Positions 46,375 to 55,468 of a DNA stretch of 64,000 nucleotides are shown here, one piece after another. A model generated the notes under the pieces. That model was not told where the DNA came from, made no database searches, and saw only the letters and a program-made list of their open reading frames with translations. Origin of the DNA: Allochromatium vinosum DSM 180 (lineage in GTDB: Bacteria; Pseudomonadota; Gammaproteobacteria; Chromatiales; Chromatiaceae); NCBI RefSeq assembly GCF_000025485.1, contig NC_013851.1, forward strand, positions 1,713,154 to 1,777,153, in the 5' to 3' direction. The stretch's first letter is position 1. The number at the start of each line of letters is the position of its first letter. A program made the translations under genes and the position numbers.

Positions 46375-47811
46375 GTGACCACTCCATCGACCTTCCCCGA
46401 TTTCGCGCGTGCCCGAGTGCTGGTGGCCGGCGATCTGATGCTCGACCGCTACTGGACCGGCGCCACGCGCCGCATCTCGCCCGAGGCGCCGGTGCCCGTG
46501 GTGCATGTCGAGGGCGTCGAGGACCGACCCGGCGGTGCGGCCAATGTCGCGCTCAATCTGGCCATGCTCGGCGCGCGCGTGACGCTGGCCGGCGTGACCG
46601 GCGACGACGAGGCCGCCGCGATCCTCGAAACGCGCCTGAGCGGGCAGGGGATCGCCACCCGTTTCGAGCGCCGCGCCGGGGTGCCGACCATCACCAAGCT
46701 GCGCGTGCTCAGTCATCATCAGCAGCTCATCCGGCTGGACTTCGAGCGCTCGCTGGCGCCGAATGGTCCAGACCCGCTGCCGGCCTTGGTGTGGCCCGCA
46801 CTGGCCGACTGTGATCTGCTGCTGCTCTCGGACTATGCCAAGGGCACGCTCGACGATCCGCAGCGGCTCATCGCGCTGGCCCGCGACCAGTGCAAGCCGG
46901 TCCTGATCGACCCCAAGGGCCGCGATTTCAGCCGCTACCGGGGCGCCACCCTGCTGACGCCGAACCGCGCCGAGCTGGAGGAGATCATCGGCGCCTGCCC
47001 GGATGACGCCGTGCTCATCGAACGGGCCGAGCGGCTGCGCGCCGAACTGGAACTGGAGGCGCTGCTGGTGACGCTCGGCGAGCGCGGGATGCTGCTGGTG
47101 CGCGCAGGCGCCGAGGCGCTGCACCTGCCGACCCGCGCGCGCGAGGTCTTCGACGTCACGGGCGCGGGCGATACCGTCATCGCGACCCTGGCCGCCGCGC
47201 TGGCCGCCGGCGCCGAGCTGGCCGACGCCTGCGCCCTGGCCAACTGTGCCGCCGGTCTGGCCGTCGGCAAGCTGGGCACGGCCAGCGTCGGCGCGGCCGA
47301 ACTGGAGCGCGCCTACCTGGGGGTCGAGTGGCGCCCGATCCTCGATCGCGAGGCGCTGATCGCGGCGGCGGAGACCGCGCGCGCGGCCGGTGAACGGTTG
47401 GTCATGACCAACGGCTGCTTCGACATCCTGCACGACGGGCATGTGGCCTATCTCCAGCAGGCCAGGCGGCTGGGCGACCGGCTCATCGTCGCCGTCAACG
47501 ACGACGATTCGGTGCGCCGGCTCAAGGGCGAAGGCCGTCCGATCAATGGCGTCGAGCAGCGCATGGCGGTGCTGGCCGGGCTGGCCTCAGTCGACTGGGT
47601 CTGTCCGTTCGGCGAGGACACGCCCGAGGCGTTGATCCGCGCCGTCGGGCCGGACGTGCTGGTCAAGGGCGGCGACTATCGGCCCGAGCAGATCGCGGGC
47701 GCCGACGCGGTGCTGGCACGCGGCGGCGAGGTGCGGGTGCTTGACTTCGTGCCCGGACGTTCCACGAGCCGTATCATCGGTGCGATCGGTCGGCGCGGCG
47801 ACGGGGCCTGA
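46375..47811 (+). CDS. hldE: Bifunctional heptose-7-phosphate kinase / heptose-1-phosphate adenylyltransferase
   Basis: 478 residues from a GTG at 46375, which gives the usual family length; the frame stays open upstream into the deacetylase gene. The N-terminal ribokinase-like part (about 1-320) has ISPEAPVPVVHVE, RPGGAANVALNLA and the DVTGAGDTVIATLAAAL anion hole. The C-terminal nucleotidyltransferase (about 340-478) has TNGCFDILHDGHVAYLQQAR and GRSTSRII. It makes ADP-heptose for the lipopolysaccharide core. Confidence 0.96.
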   Translation: MTTPSTFPDFARARVLVAGDLMLDRYWTGATRRISPEAPVPVVHVEGVEDRPGGAANVALNLAMLGARVTLAGVTGDDEAAAILETRLSGQGIATRFERRAGVPTITKLRVLSHHQQLIRLDFERSLAPNGPDPLPALVWPALADCDLLLLSDYAKGTLDDPQRLIALARDQCKPVLIDPKGRDFSRYRGATLLTPNRAELEEIIGACPDDAVLIERAERLRAELELEALLVTLGERGMLLVRAGAEALHLPTRAREVFDVTGAGDTVIATLAAALAAGAELADACALANCAAGLAVGKLGTASVGAAELERAYLGVEWRPILDREALIAAAETARAAGERLVMTNGCFDILHDGHVAYLQQARRLGDRLIVAVNDDDSVRRLKGEGRPINGVEQRMAVLAGLASVDWVCPFGEDTPEALIRAVGPDVLVKGGDYRPEQIAGADAVLARGGEVRVLDFVPGRSTSRIIGAIGRRGDGA

Positions 47812-47910
47812 CGCAACGTCGGCGGCGCCTCTGGATCGACCTCCCACGCGCGGTTTAGACTCGGCGTCTACCCGCCTTCTCATTCATCGCCAAGGGTTCG
47901 CTCTGCCATC

Positions 47911-49155
47911 ATGTCCTCCGACACCCTGATTCTCATCCTGGCTCAGGATCGCGGCCTGGGGCTCGATGCCCTGACCCGCCAGCGCACCAAGGCCGCCGTG
48001 CCCTTTGGCGGCAAGTACCGGATCATCGACTTCACCCTGGCCAACTGTCTGCATTCGGGATTGCGCCAAGTGCTGGTACTGACGCAGTACAAGAGCCACT
48101 CGCTCCAGAAACATCTGCGCGACGGCTGGTCGATCTTCAATCCCGAGCTGGGCGAGTTCATCACCCCGGTTCCGCCCCAGATGCGCGAAGGACAGGACTG
48201 GTACAGCGGCCCCTTCGACGCCATCCGCCAGAACCGCTATCTGATCGAGCGCAATCGCGCCAGTCAGGTGCTGATCCTGCAAGGGGAGGCCATCTATCGC
48301 ATGGACTATGCCGAGCTGGCGCGCGCCCATCGCGAGACCGGAGCGGCGATCACGGTCGCCACGCGCACCGTGTCGGCGCCGGGCACGGGACGTCAAGCGC
48401 GGGTCGTGCTCGACGCCGATGAGCGTATCCTGGAACTGTGTGCGCCCAGCGCGGATGGGGCCGATGGAACCGAAACGGCGGAGGGCGAGCACCAGGAGAC
48501 CATGGGCGTCTATCTGTTCGACAAGTCCCTGCTGCTCGATGCCCTGGCCGGCTACGAGCGCGGTGTCTCGCCCGATGCGGATCTGGCGCTCGACGTCATC
48601 GCACCACGGCTCGCGGCGCATCCGGTTCGCGCCTATCGCTTCGGTCAGACGCGCGGCCGGGTGACGCCGGACCGCTACTGGTGCGATCTGGCCTCGGTCG
48701 ACGCCTACTATCAGGCCAACATGGCGCTGTTGCGCGCCGAGCCGCCGCTCGATCTCTATCAGCCTGACTGGATCATCCATACCCATCAGGGGCAGTATCC
48801 GCCCGCCCGCACCGTCCCCGGCCCACGGACCGGCAACGAGGGCGTCTTCGTCAACTCGATGCTGGCGGCCGGAACCGTCATCAGCGGCGGCGGGGTCAAT
48901 CACTCGATCCTGTTTCCCCAGGTCCGTGTCGAGGATGGCGCCATCGTCGAGGCGTCCATTCTGTTCCAGGGGGTGAGCGTCGGCGCCGGCGCCCATCTGC
49001 ACAACTGCATCGTCGAGAAAGACGTCCGGATCGCTCCCGGCGACCAGATCGGCTTCGACGCCCGGCGCGATCGCGAGCGCTTCGAGGTCTCGCCCAACGG
49101 GATCGTCGTGGTCACGGGCGAGAATGGATCATCGATGGGGCTGGCGTCTCGGTGA
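47911..49155 (+). CDS. GlgC-like protein lacking ADP-glucose pyrophosphorylase catalytic motifs
   Basis: 414 residues, GlgC length and fold. Conserved parts: RTKAAVPFGGKYRIIDFTLANCLHSGLR, VLTQYKSHSLQKHL, YWCDLASVDAYYQANMALL, and a left-handed beta-helix tail. The key sites are altered. The nucleotide loop GGRGxRL is ILAQDRGLGLDAL; the catalytic GDHIY is QGEAIYRMDY, losing the essential Asp; the glucose-1-phosphate site FxEKP is absent (ILELCAPS). So an active pyrophosphorylase is unlikely. It may be a regulatory subunit or a new role. The true glgC is not in the window. Confidence 0.8.
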   Translation: MSSDTLILILAQDRGLGLDALTRQRTKAAVPFGGKYRIIDFTLANCLHSGLRQVLVLTQYKSHSLQKHLRDGWSIFNPELGEFITPVPPQMREGQDWYSGPFDAIRQNRYLIERNRASQVLILQGEAIYRMDYAELARAHRETGAAITVATRTVSAPGTGRQARVVLDADERILELCAPSADGADGTETAEGEHQETMGVYLFDKSLLLDALAGYERGVSPDADLALDVIAPRLAAHPVRAYRFGQTRGRVTPDRYWCDLASVDAYYQANMALLRAEPPLDLYQPDWIIHTHQGQYPPARTVPGPRTGNEGVFVNSMLAAGTVISGGGVNHSILFPQVRVEDGAIVEASILFQGVSVGAGAHLHNCIVEKDVRIAPGDQIGFDARRDRERFEVSPNGIVVVTGENGSSMGLASR

Positions 49156-49266
49156 AGTGTTCGACTGACGGTTTGCAGCGACCATTTGGGTGTAGTGCCT
49201 GACCCCGGCCACCTCCATCGCCGCCGGAGCGCAGACGAGTCGCGGTCCGGCGGATGAAACATCGGC

Positions 49267-49863
49267 TCAAAAGACCTTGGTCGCCGCGAAGGCCGCGAAC
49301 AGGAGAAACAAGAGGCCGCTGATCTGATGCAGCCGATGCAGGGGAATGTGTCGCAGCAGACGCCGCCCGACAAAGACACCGAGCGCCGATGTCGCACCCA
49401 GCGCCAAGGTCGCACCGATCCAAACGGGGATCGCCGGCAGGGTGCCCGTCATACCGGCCACGGCGAGCTGCGTCTTGTCGCCCATCTCGGCCAGGAAGAT
49501 CATCAGGAAGGTCGTGACGAAGAGACCGTGACCGCTGAACGTCTTGGGTTCTTCCGTTTCATCCTGTTCCTCGGCGCGCAGCGACAGCAGACCGAACACC
49601 GCAAACAGGACAGCCACGACCGCCGCCAGAACCCGCTCCGGCACCCAGTGAGCCAATCCGGCACCAAAGACGACCGCCAGCCCATTGAGCACCACAAACG
49701 CCGCCAGCGCCCCCAGGAGGACAGGCCGGTGACGGTGCCGGGCCGCCAGTGCCATACAGACCAGCTGACTTTTGTCGCCGATCTCAGCCAGAAAGATCAA
49801 ACCGAATGTCGTCGCGGTCGCCGTCAGGCTGCCAAGCAGCGATGTCGCGGTCAATGACTCCAT
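49267..49863 (-). CDS. TMEM165/GDT1-family cation transporter (MneA-type)
   Basis: 198 residues from ATG 49863. Six membrane helices are arranged as two repeats, each with the family motif E-x-G-D-K-T/S: FLAEIGDKSQL near residue 26 and FLAEMGDKTQL near residue 126. The loop between the halves is acidic (EEQDETEEP). Bacterial members export manganese. A yybP-ykoY riboswitch about 170 bases upstream on the same strand supports manganese as substrate. Open frame further upstream is the riboswitch leader, not protein. Confidence 0.92.
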   Translation of the reverse strand: MESLTATSLLGSLTATATTFGLIFLAEIGDKSQLVCMALAARHRHRPVLLGALAAFVVLNGLAVVFGAGLAHWVPERVLAAVVAVLFAVFGLLSLRAEEQDETEEPKTFSGHGLFVTTFLMIFLAEMGDKTQLAVAGMTGTLPAIPVWIGATLALGATSALGVFVGRRLLRHIPLHRLHQISGLLFLLFAAFAATKVF

Positions 49864-50035
49864 GGACGGCCTCCAGCGATCGCCGGCAAACAGCCGCCAT
49901 ACTGGGTGAGTCGTCTCCGGGGAGCGCGCGAGGCGTGTCGTACAGAACAGCGTGACATGAACGATCCAAAGGGGGCCGGGACGATGAACCTTACAGACAG
50001 GACAGAGCGCGCCCAGCCCCAGCCGGACACTCCAT

Positions 50036-50147
50036 CGAGTCCAAAGTCTCGTCAAGCCACAAGCCGCGCACGCCATGACCGATCGGTCAAGGATGTTGAC
50101 GTGCGCCCCTTCCATCGCGGAAGGGCGACTACTCCCCTCAAGACGCG
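50036..50147 (-). ncRNA. yybP-ykoY manganese riboswitch
   Basis: On the minus strand the leader reads GAGGGGAGTAG, then a stem CGCCCTTCC/GGAAGGGGCG, CACGTCAACATCC, a palindromic stem GACCGATCGGTC, and near the end GGCTTGACGAGACTTTGG. GGGGAGTAG, CGTCAACAT and GACGAGACT are the conserved blocks of the yybP-ykoY motif in the right order. It lies upstream of a TMEM165/GDT1 gene, a usual partner, about 170 bases ahead of its start. The roughly 170-base stretch to the start codon may hold the expression platform. Confidence 0.8.
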
Positions 50148-50343
50148 CGGCACCTTACGGTGCGCGTGTCGGCCTGTCAAGGACGACGATAACGCTACTG
50201 ATCGCCGTTTCACCCCCTATATTGAACTAGGCGGACCCGTCGCTGTCCGTGACGAACGGATGCATCGATCCACAGCGCCCGAGCCATGGTTCAGCTCACC
50301 GCCATGATCCGGGCCTCATGACCTCTCTATTCAGGAGACCAAG
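50148..50343. other. Divergent promoter region between riboswitch and cusF
   Basis: About 200 bases that must hold the promoter of the leftward riboswitch transcript and of the rightward cusFBA operon. CACCTATATT-like AT patches occur near 50210-50230 (CCCCCTATATTGAACTAGG). No clear CusR or CueR box was recognised. CAGGAG is the ribosome binding site of cusF. Confidence 0.4.
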
Positions 50344-50778
50344 ATGCCTCAGATTCCTGTCGATCACAGCGCCTTCTCGGCGCGTTTCTCCTCGCCGCCT
50401 TCAGCGGCCACTGGCCTGTCTGGCTTGGCCCTGCTGATGGCGCTCAGCGTCTCACCGGCCATCGCGGCCGATCCGGCCGCGCACGGCGAAGCCATGATGA
50501 ACCACGGTCCAATGGGCGACCACGCCGGAATGCACGGTCAGGCGAGTGCCGGAGCCAGTGGCCAGGGACTCATCAACAGCGTCGATCAGGCGCAAGGACT
50601 GGTCAACATCACGCACGAGCCGATACCGGCCCTGAACTGGCCGGAGATGACCATGGATCTGCCTGTGGCCGAAGGCGTCGATCTGGAGACGATACAGGCG
50701 GGCGAGGCCGTGCGCTTCCGCGTGGAGCTGGGGGCGGATCAGGTCTACCGGATCACCGAAATCGAGGCGATGCCTTGA
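50344..50778 (+). CDS. cusF: CusF-like periplasmic copper/silver chaperone
   Basis: 144 residues. A signal peptide ends about residue 41 ([10 protein letters not shown]). A His/Met-rich stretch follows ([19 protein letters not shown]), then the CusF OB-fold: [34 protein letters not shown] with metal ligands His in THEPI, Trp and Met in NWPEMTM. It hands Cu(I) or Ag(I) to the CusBA pump. Its stop overlaps the cusB TTG start by four bases. Confidence 0.93.
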   Translation: MPQIPVDHSAFSARFSSPPSAATGLSGLALLMALSVSPAIAADPAAHGEAMMNHGPMGDHAGMHGQASAGASGQGLINSVDQAQGLVNITHEPIPALNWPEMTMDLPVAEGVDLETIQAGEAVRFRVELGADQVYRITEIEAMP

Positions 50779-52082
50779 GCCGGCCGGCGTTCCTGCTCGG
50801 AGCGGCCGCGCTCGGCTGGAGCGTCTGGGCGATGACCTTCTGGGGCACGGTATCCGCGGCAGAGGCGGCCGTCGGTTCCCCCTCGGCCACAACGCACGAC
50901 GACAGCCACGCCGGGCACGTCCACGCTGATACGCAACCGCCAGCCGTCACCCAGTACGTCTGCCCGATGCATCCGCAGATCATCCGCGACGAACCCGGCA
51001 CCTGCCCGATCTGCGGCATGGATCTGGTCGAGAAACGGGTCGAACCCATGACCGGCCGCTATCCGCCGGTCAGCCTGACGCCGGCCGTGGTTCAGACGCT
51101 CGGGGTGCGCACAGCGGTCGCGGAGCGCGGACTCCTCTGGCGCGCCATCCGCACCCTCGGGCGCGTGACCTATGACGAGACGCGCCTCGCCCATGTGCAT
51201 CCGCGCGCCTCGGGCTGGATCGAGGCGCTGGATCTGCGCGCCGAAGGCGAGCCGGTCAAGCGCGGTCAGACGCTGGCGGAGTTCTACGCACCCGACATCC
51301 TCTCAGCCCAGATCGATTTCCTGCTGGCGCGCGAGGGGCGCTCCGGCGCCCGCATCGATGCCGACAAGGCGCGCAATCTGCTGCGGCTACTGGCGGTGCC
51401 GGACGACGTGATCAGCGCCATCGAGCGCGACGGCCGGCCGCGCAACCGCATCCCGGTGCGCGCGCCCATGGACGGCATCGTCACCCGAATCGAAGCGCGC
51501 GAGGGCATGTATGTGACCGAGTCGACCGAGATGTTCCGGGTCGCCGACCTGAGCCGCGTCTGGGTCATGGTCGACGTCTACGAGCATCAGATCGACTGGC
51601 TCAAACCCGACGCGCCGGCCGAGATCCGGGTACCGGCCCGCCCCGGACGCACCTGGAACGGCCGGGTCGACTATCTCTATCCGGAACTCGATCCCGACAC
51701 CCGCACCCTGCGCGTGCGCCTGGTGTTCGACAATCCGGACCTCAGTCTCAAACCCAACATGTTCGCCGATGTCGAGATCTTCGGCGGACCCAAGCGCGAT
51801 GTGCTCAAGATTCCGGCCGAGGCGCTGATCGTCACTGGCGCGCGCACGAGCGTGGTCCGGGCGCTCGGCGACGGACGCTTCCAGCCGGTCGACGTGGTCA
51901 GCGGCATGCAGCGTGACGGCGTGGTCGAGATCCTGTCCGGACTCGAAGCCGGGGATCGCGTCGTCACCTCCGGGCAGTTCCTGATCGACTCCGAGTCCAA
52001 TCTGCGCGCGAGCTTCCAGCGTCTGGGTGAGCCGGGCGCCGAGGCCGCCGCCGCGGCACACAGTGGCCATGGAGGCCACTGA
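50775..52082 (+). CDS. cusB: CusB-type efflux RND periplasmic adaptor
   Basis: 435 residues with a TTG start coupled to the end of cusF. After a signal region ([18 protein letters not shown]) there is a heavy-metal binding domain [28 protein letters not shown], then barrel-sandwich and beta-barrel domains ([52 protein letters not shown]) and membrane-proximal end. A His tail (AAHSGHGGH) closes the protein. It links CusA to an outer membrane channel. Confidence 0.93.
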   Translation: MSRPAFLLGAAALGWSVWAMTFWGTVSAAEAAVGSPSATTHDDSHAGHVHADTQPPAVTQYVCPMHPQIIRDEPGTCPICGMDLVEKRVEPMTGRYPPVSLTPAVVQTLGVRTAVAERGLLWRAIRTLGRVTYDETRLAHVHPRASGWIEALDLRAEGEPVKRGQTLAEFYAPDILSAQIDFLLAREGRSGARIDADKARNLLRLLAVPDDVISAIERDGRPRNRIPVRAPMDGIVTRIEAREGMYVTESTEMFRVADLSRVWVMVDVYEHQIDWLKPDAPAEIRVPARPGRTWNGRVDYLYPELDPDTRTLRVRLVFDNPDLSLKPNMFADVEIFGGPKRDVLKIPAEALIVTGARTSVVRALGDGRFQPVDVVSGMQRDGVVEILSGLEAGDRVVTSGQFLIDSESNLRASFQRLGEPGAEAAAAAHSGHGGH

Positions 52083-55000
52083 ATGAAAGCCGTCATCCTC
52101 TGGTCGCTCAAAAACCGCTTCCTGGTCCTGCTCGCGGCCCTGGCGCTGACCGCCTGGGGGCTCTATGCCCTGGTCCGCACCCCGCTCGATGCCATTCCGG
52201 ACCTGTCCGACGTCCAGGTCATCGTCAAGACCAGCTTTCCCGGTCAGGCCCCGCGTGTGGTCGAGGAGCAGGTCACGTACCCCATCACCACCACCATGCT
52301 TTCGGTGCCGGGCGCCAAGGCGGTGCGCGGCTACAGCTTCTTCGGCGACAGCTATGTCTATGTGATCTTCGAGGACGGGACCGATCTGTACTGGGCGCGC
52401 GCCCGAGTGCTCGAATATCTGAACCAGGCCGCCGCCGATCTGCCGGATGGCGTGCAGCCGCGCCTGGGACCGGATGCGACCGGCGTGGGCTGGATCTACA
52501 GCTATGCGCTGGTGGACCGCTCCGGCCGGCACGATCTGGCCGAGCTGACCAGCCTGCAGAACTGGTTCCTGAAGTTCGAGCTGCAATCCCTGCCCGGCGT
52601 GGCCGAGGTCGCGACCGTCGGCGGCATGGTGCGTCAGTATCAGATCGTCGTCGACCCGGAGAAACTGCGCAGCTTCGGCCTGCCGCTGCGGCAGGTGATC
52701 GCGGCGGTGCAGAACGCCAACCGCGATGTCGGCGGCTCGGTGCTGGAGCTGGCCGAGGCCGAATACATGGTGCGCACGCGCGGCTATCTGCGCTCACTCG
52801 AAGACATCGAGCTGATCCCGGTGAAGACTTCGCCCGAGGGCACGCCGGTGCTGTTGCGCGACATCGCCCGAGTGCAGATCGGTCCCGAGATGCGCCGTGT
52901 CGTGGCGGACCTCGACGGCGAGGGCGAGATCACCGGCGGCATCATCGTCATGCGCTCGGGCGAGAACGCGCTGGCGACCATCGGCGCGGTCAAGGAACGT
53001 CTCGACGCCCTGCGCGCGAGCCTCCCCGAGGGCGTGGAGATCGTCGAGACCTACGACCGCTCCGGGCTGATCCTGGACGCGGTCGACAACCTCCGGACCA
53101 AGCTGATCGAGGAATTCGTCGTCGTCGCTCTGGTCTGCCTCGCCTTCCTGTTCCATCTGCGCTCGGCGCTGGTGGTGATCCTGAGTCTGCCGCTCGGCAT
53201 CCTGGCGGCCTTCATCGTCATGCAGCACCAGGGCATCAACGCCAACATCCTGTCCCTGGGCGGCATCGCCATCGCCATCGGCGCCATGGTGGATGCGGCC
53301 ATCGTCATGATCGAGAACGCCCACAAGCATCTGGAGCGCTGGGAGGCCGCGCATGGGGCGTGTCCGCGCGGCGAGGACCACTGGCGGGTGATCGGCGAGG
53401 CGACGGTCGAGGTCGGCCCGGCGCTCTTCTTCAGTCTGCTGATCATCACGCTGAGCTTTCTGCCGGTCTTCAGCCTCCAGGCGCAGGAAGGGCGGCTGTT
53501 CAGTCCGCTGGCCTTCACCAAGACCTATGCCATGGCCGCCGCCGCCGGACTGGCTGTCACCCTGGTGCCGGTTCTGATGGGCTATCTGGTGCGCGGGCGC
53601 ATCCCGAGCGAGACGGCCAATCCGCTCAACCGCTGGCTCATCGCACTCTACCGTCCGGGGCTGCGCGCGGTGCTGCGCCGGCCGCGCCTGACCCTCGGCG
53701 TGGCGGCGCTCGTGATGCTGAGTGCCTGGTGGCCGCTCAAGCATCTCGGCACCGAGTTCATGCCCGATCTCTACGAAGGCGACCTGATGTACATGCCGAC
53801 CACCTTGCCGGGCATTTCCATCGGCAAGGCCCAGCAGTTGCTGCAACAGACCGACCGGCTGATCGCCGGCCTGCCGGAGGTCGAACGGGTGTTCGGCAAG
53901 ATGGGCCGCGCCGATACCGCCACCGACCCGGCCCCCCTGACCATGGTCGAGACTCTGATCCAGCTCAAGCCGCGCTCCGAGTGGCGCGAAGGCATGACGC
54001 TGGAGACACTGATCGCCGAGCTGGACGCGACCGTCGCGCTGCCCGGCGTCACCAATGCCTGGGTGATGCCGATCAAGACCCGCATCGACATGCTGGCCAC
54101 CGGCATCAAGACCCCGGTCGGCATCAAGATCGCCGGCCCGGATCTGACCGAGATCGAACGCCTCGGCACCCAGGTGGAGCGGGCGGTGAAACAGGTGCCG
54201 GGCACCGCCTCGGCCTTCTCCGAACGGGTCGCCGGCGGGCGCTATATCGAGATCGTCCCGGATCGGCTGGCGGCGGCGCGGGTGGGCTTGAACGTCAGCG
54301 ACATCAACGATCTGGTCGCGGCGGCCATCGGCGGTCTCAATGTCAGCCGCAGCGTCGAAGGACTCGAACGCTATCCGATCAACATCCGCTTTCCGCGCGA
54401 GCAGCGCGATGACCTCCAGAAGCTGCGCGAGCTGCCCATCGTCACCCCGAGCGGCGCCCAGATCCCGCTGGCGCAGATCGCCGAGGTCAGGATCACCGAT
54501 GGCGCGCCCATGCTCAAGAGCGAGAACGCGCGCCTGAACGGCTGGGTCTTCGTCGACATCCGTGGGCGGGATCTCGGGCGCTGGATCGCCGAGGCGCGGC
54601 AGGTGGTCGCCGAACAGGTCCGGCTGCCGCCGGGCTATTCGCTGACCTGGTCCGGGCAGTACGAGTACCTGGAACGCGCCCAGGAACGTCTGGCGCTGGT
54701 GGTGCCGCTGACGCTCTTGATCATCTTCGTGCTGCTGTATCTGACCTTCTCTCGGGCGTCCGAGGCGCTGTTGGTGATGTTGTCGCTGCCCTTCGCCCTG
54801 GTCGGCGGTCTGTGGCTGATCCATCTGCTCGACTACAACCTGTCGATCGCCGTGGCCGTGGGCTTCATCGCGCTGGCCGGCGTGGCGGCCGAGTTCGGCG
54901 TCATCATGCTGGTCTATCTCGACAACGCGCTGGACGAGGCGCGCCGCGCCGGGCGTCTGGCGAGCGACGCGGATCTGAAGGCCGCCATCGAAGAGGGCGC

Positions 55001-55217
55001 GGTCCTGCGTATCCGTCCCAAGGCCATGACGGTCGCCACCATCTTCGCCGGACTCCTGCCGATCATGCTGCTGGGCGGCGTCGGCTCCGAGGTCATGCGC
55101 CCCATCGCCGCGCCCATGGTCGGCGGCATGATCACCGCGCCGCTGCTGAGCCTGTTCGTCATCCCGGCGATCTATCTGCTGTGGCAGCGGAACGCGGCAG
55201 GGTCGGCGGATCCTTAG
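52083..55217 (+). CDS. cusA: CusA-type copper/silver RND efflux pump
   Basis: 1044 residues, 12 membrane helices in the heavy-metal RND plan. The methionine triad of CusA is visible: [10 protein letters not shown] (about 573), PLTMVETLI (about 623) and [11 protein letters not shown] (about 672). Charged residues of the proton relay appear in [23 protein letters not shown]. It pumps Cu(I)/Ag(I) out through CusB. It begins directly after the cusB stop. No cusC-type outer membrane factor follows; instead it converges with feoC with a four-base overlap. Confidence 0.96.
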   Translation: MKAVILWSLKNRFLVLLAALALTAWGLYALVRTPLDAIPDLSDVQVIVKTSFPGQAPRVVEEQVTYPITTTMLSVPGAKAVRGYSFFGDSYVYVIFEDGTDLYWARARVLEYLNQAAADLPDGVQPRLGPDATGVGWIYSYALVDRSGRHDLAELTSLQNWFLKFELQSLPGVAEVATVGGMVRQYQIVVDPEKLRSFGLPLRQVIAAVQNANRDVGGSVLELAEAEYMVRTRGYLRSLEDIELIPVKTSPEGTPVLLRDIARVQIGPEMRRVVADLDGEGEITGGIIVMRSGENALATIGAVKERLDALRASLPEGVEIVETYDRSGLILDAVDNLRTKLIEEFVVVALVCLAFLFHLRSALVVILSLPLGILAAFIVMQHQGINANILSLGGIAIAIGAMVDAAIVMIENAHKHLERWEAAHGACPRGEDHWRVIGEATVEVGPALFFSLLIITLSFLPVFSLQAQEGRLFSPLAFTKTYAMAAAAGLAVTLVPVLMGYLVRGRIPSETANPLNRWLIALYRPGLRAVLRRPRLTLGVAALVMLSAWWPLKHLGTEFMPDLYEGDLMYMPTTLPGISIGKAQQLLQQTDRLIAGLPEVERVFGKMGRADTATDPAPLTMVETLIQLKPRSEWREGMTLETLIAELDATVALPGVTNAWVMPIKTRIDMLATGIKTPVGIKIAGPDLTEIERLGTQVERAVKQVPGTASAFSERVAGGRYIEIVPDRLAAARVGLNVSDINDLVAAAIGGLNVSRSVEGLERYPINIRFPREQRDDLQKLRELPIVTPSGAQIPLAQIAEVRITDGAPMLKSENARLNGWVFVDIRGRDLGRWIAEARQVVAEQVRLPPGYSLTWSGQYEYLERAQERLALVVPLTLLIIFVLLYLTFSRASEALLVMLSLPFALVGGLWLIHLLDYNLSIAVAVGFIALAGVAAEFGVIMLVYLDNALDEARRAGRLASDADLKAAIEEGAVLRIRPKAMTVATIFAGLLPIMLLGGVGSEVMRPIAAPMVGGMITAPLLSLFVIPAIYLLWQRNAAGSADP

Positions 55218-55468
55218 GGGACCGGCGAACCCACGGCGGTTTCGTGCCGATCCACCCATTCATAGATCTCGATCGTCGTCGGATCGCACTGGCAGCACCC
55301 CCCGGCGCAGGGCGTATCGGCCGGGAGCTTGCGCACCCGACCCTTGCGCTCCAGCGTTTCCAGCATTCCGCGCAGCGCGTCCGGCTCGGCATCGAAGCGA
55401 TAGGCCAGATCGCGCACGGCGGCGCGGCGGTTGTCGCGCAGATAGCGCGAGAGTTCACTGACGATCAT
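55214..55468 (-). CDS. feoC: FeoC-like iron-sulfur regulator
   Basis: 84 residues. A winged-helix N-terminus ([43 protein letters not shown]) is followed by a Cys cluster [10 protein letters not shown], as in FeoC proteins that bind an oxygen-labile Fe-S cluster. It probably modulates FeoB or its stability. Start overlaps feoB stop by four bases. Confidence 0.85.
   Translation of the reverse strand: MIVSELSRYLRDNRRAAVRDLAYRFDAEPDALRGMLETLERKGRVRKLPADTPCAGGCCQCDPTTIEIYEWVDRHETAVGSPVP

Noticed and set aside
49864-50115. N-terminal extension of the TMEM165/GDT1 gene
   Set aside because: The open frame overlaps the riboswitch aptamer and gives a non-membrane, Cys-rich stretch unlike the family; ATG 49863 gives the expected length.
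52794-55259. 821-codon open frame opposite cusA
   Set aside because: Antisense shadow of a well-supported RND pump; composition (His, Gln, Asp, Arg rich) is typical of reverse-strand reading.
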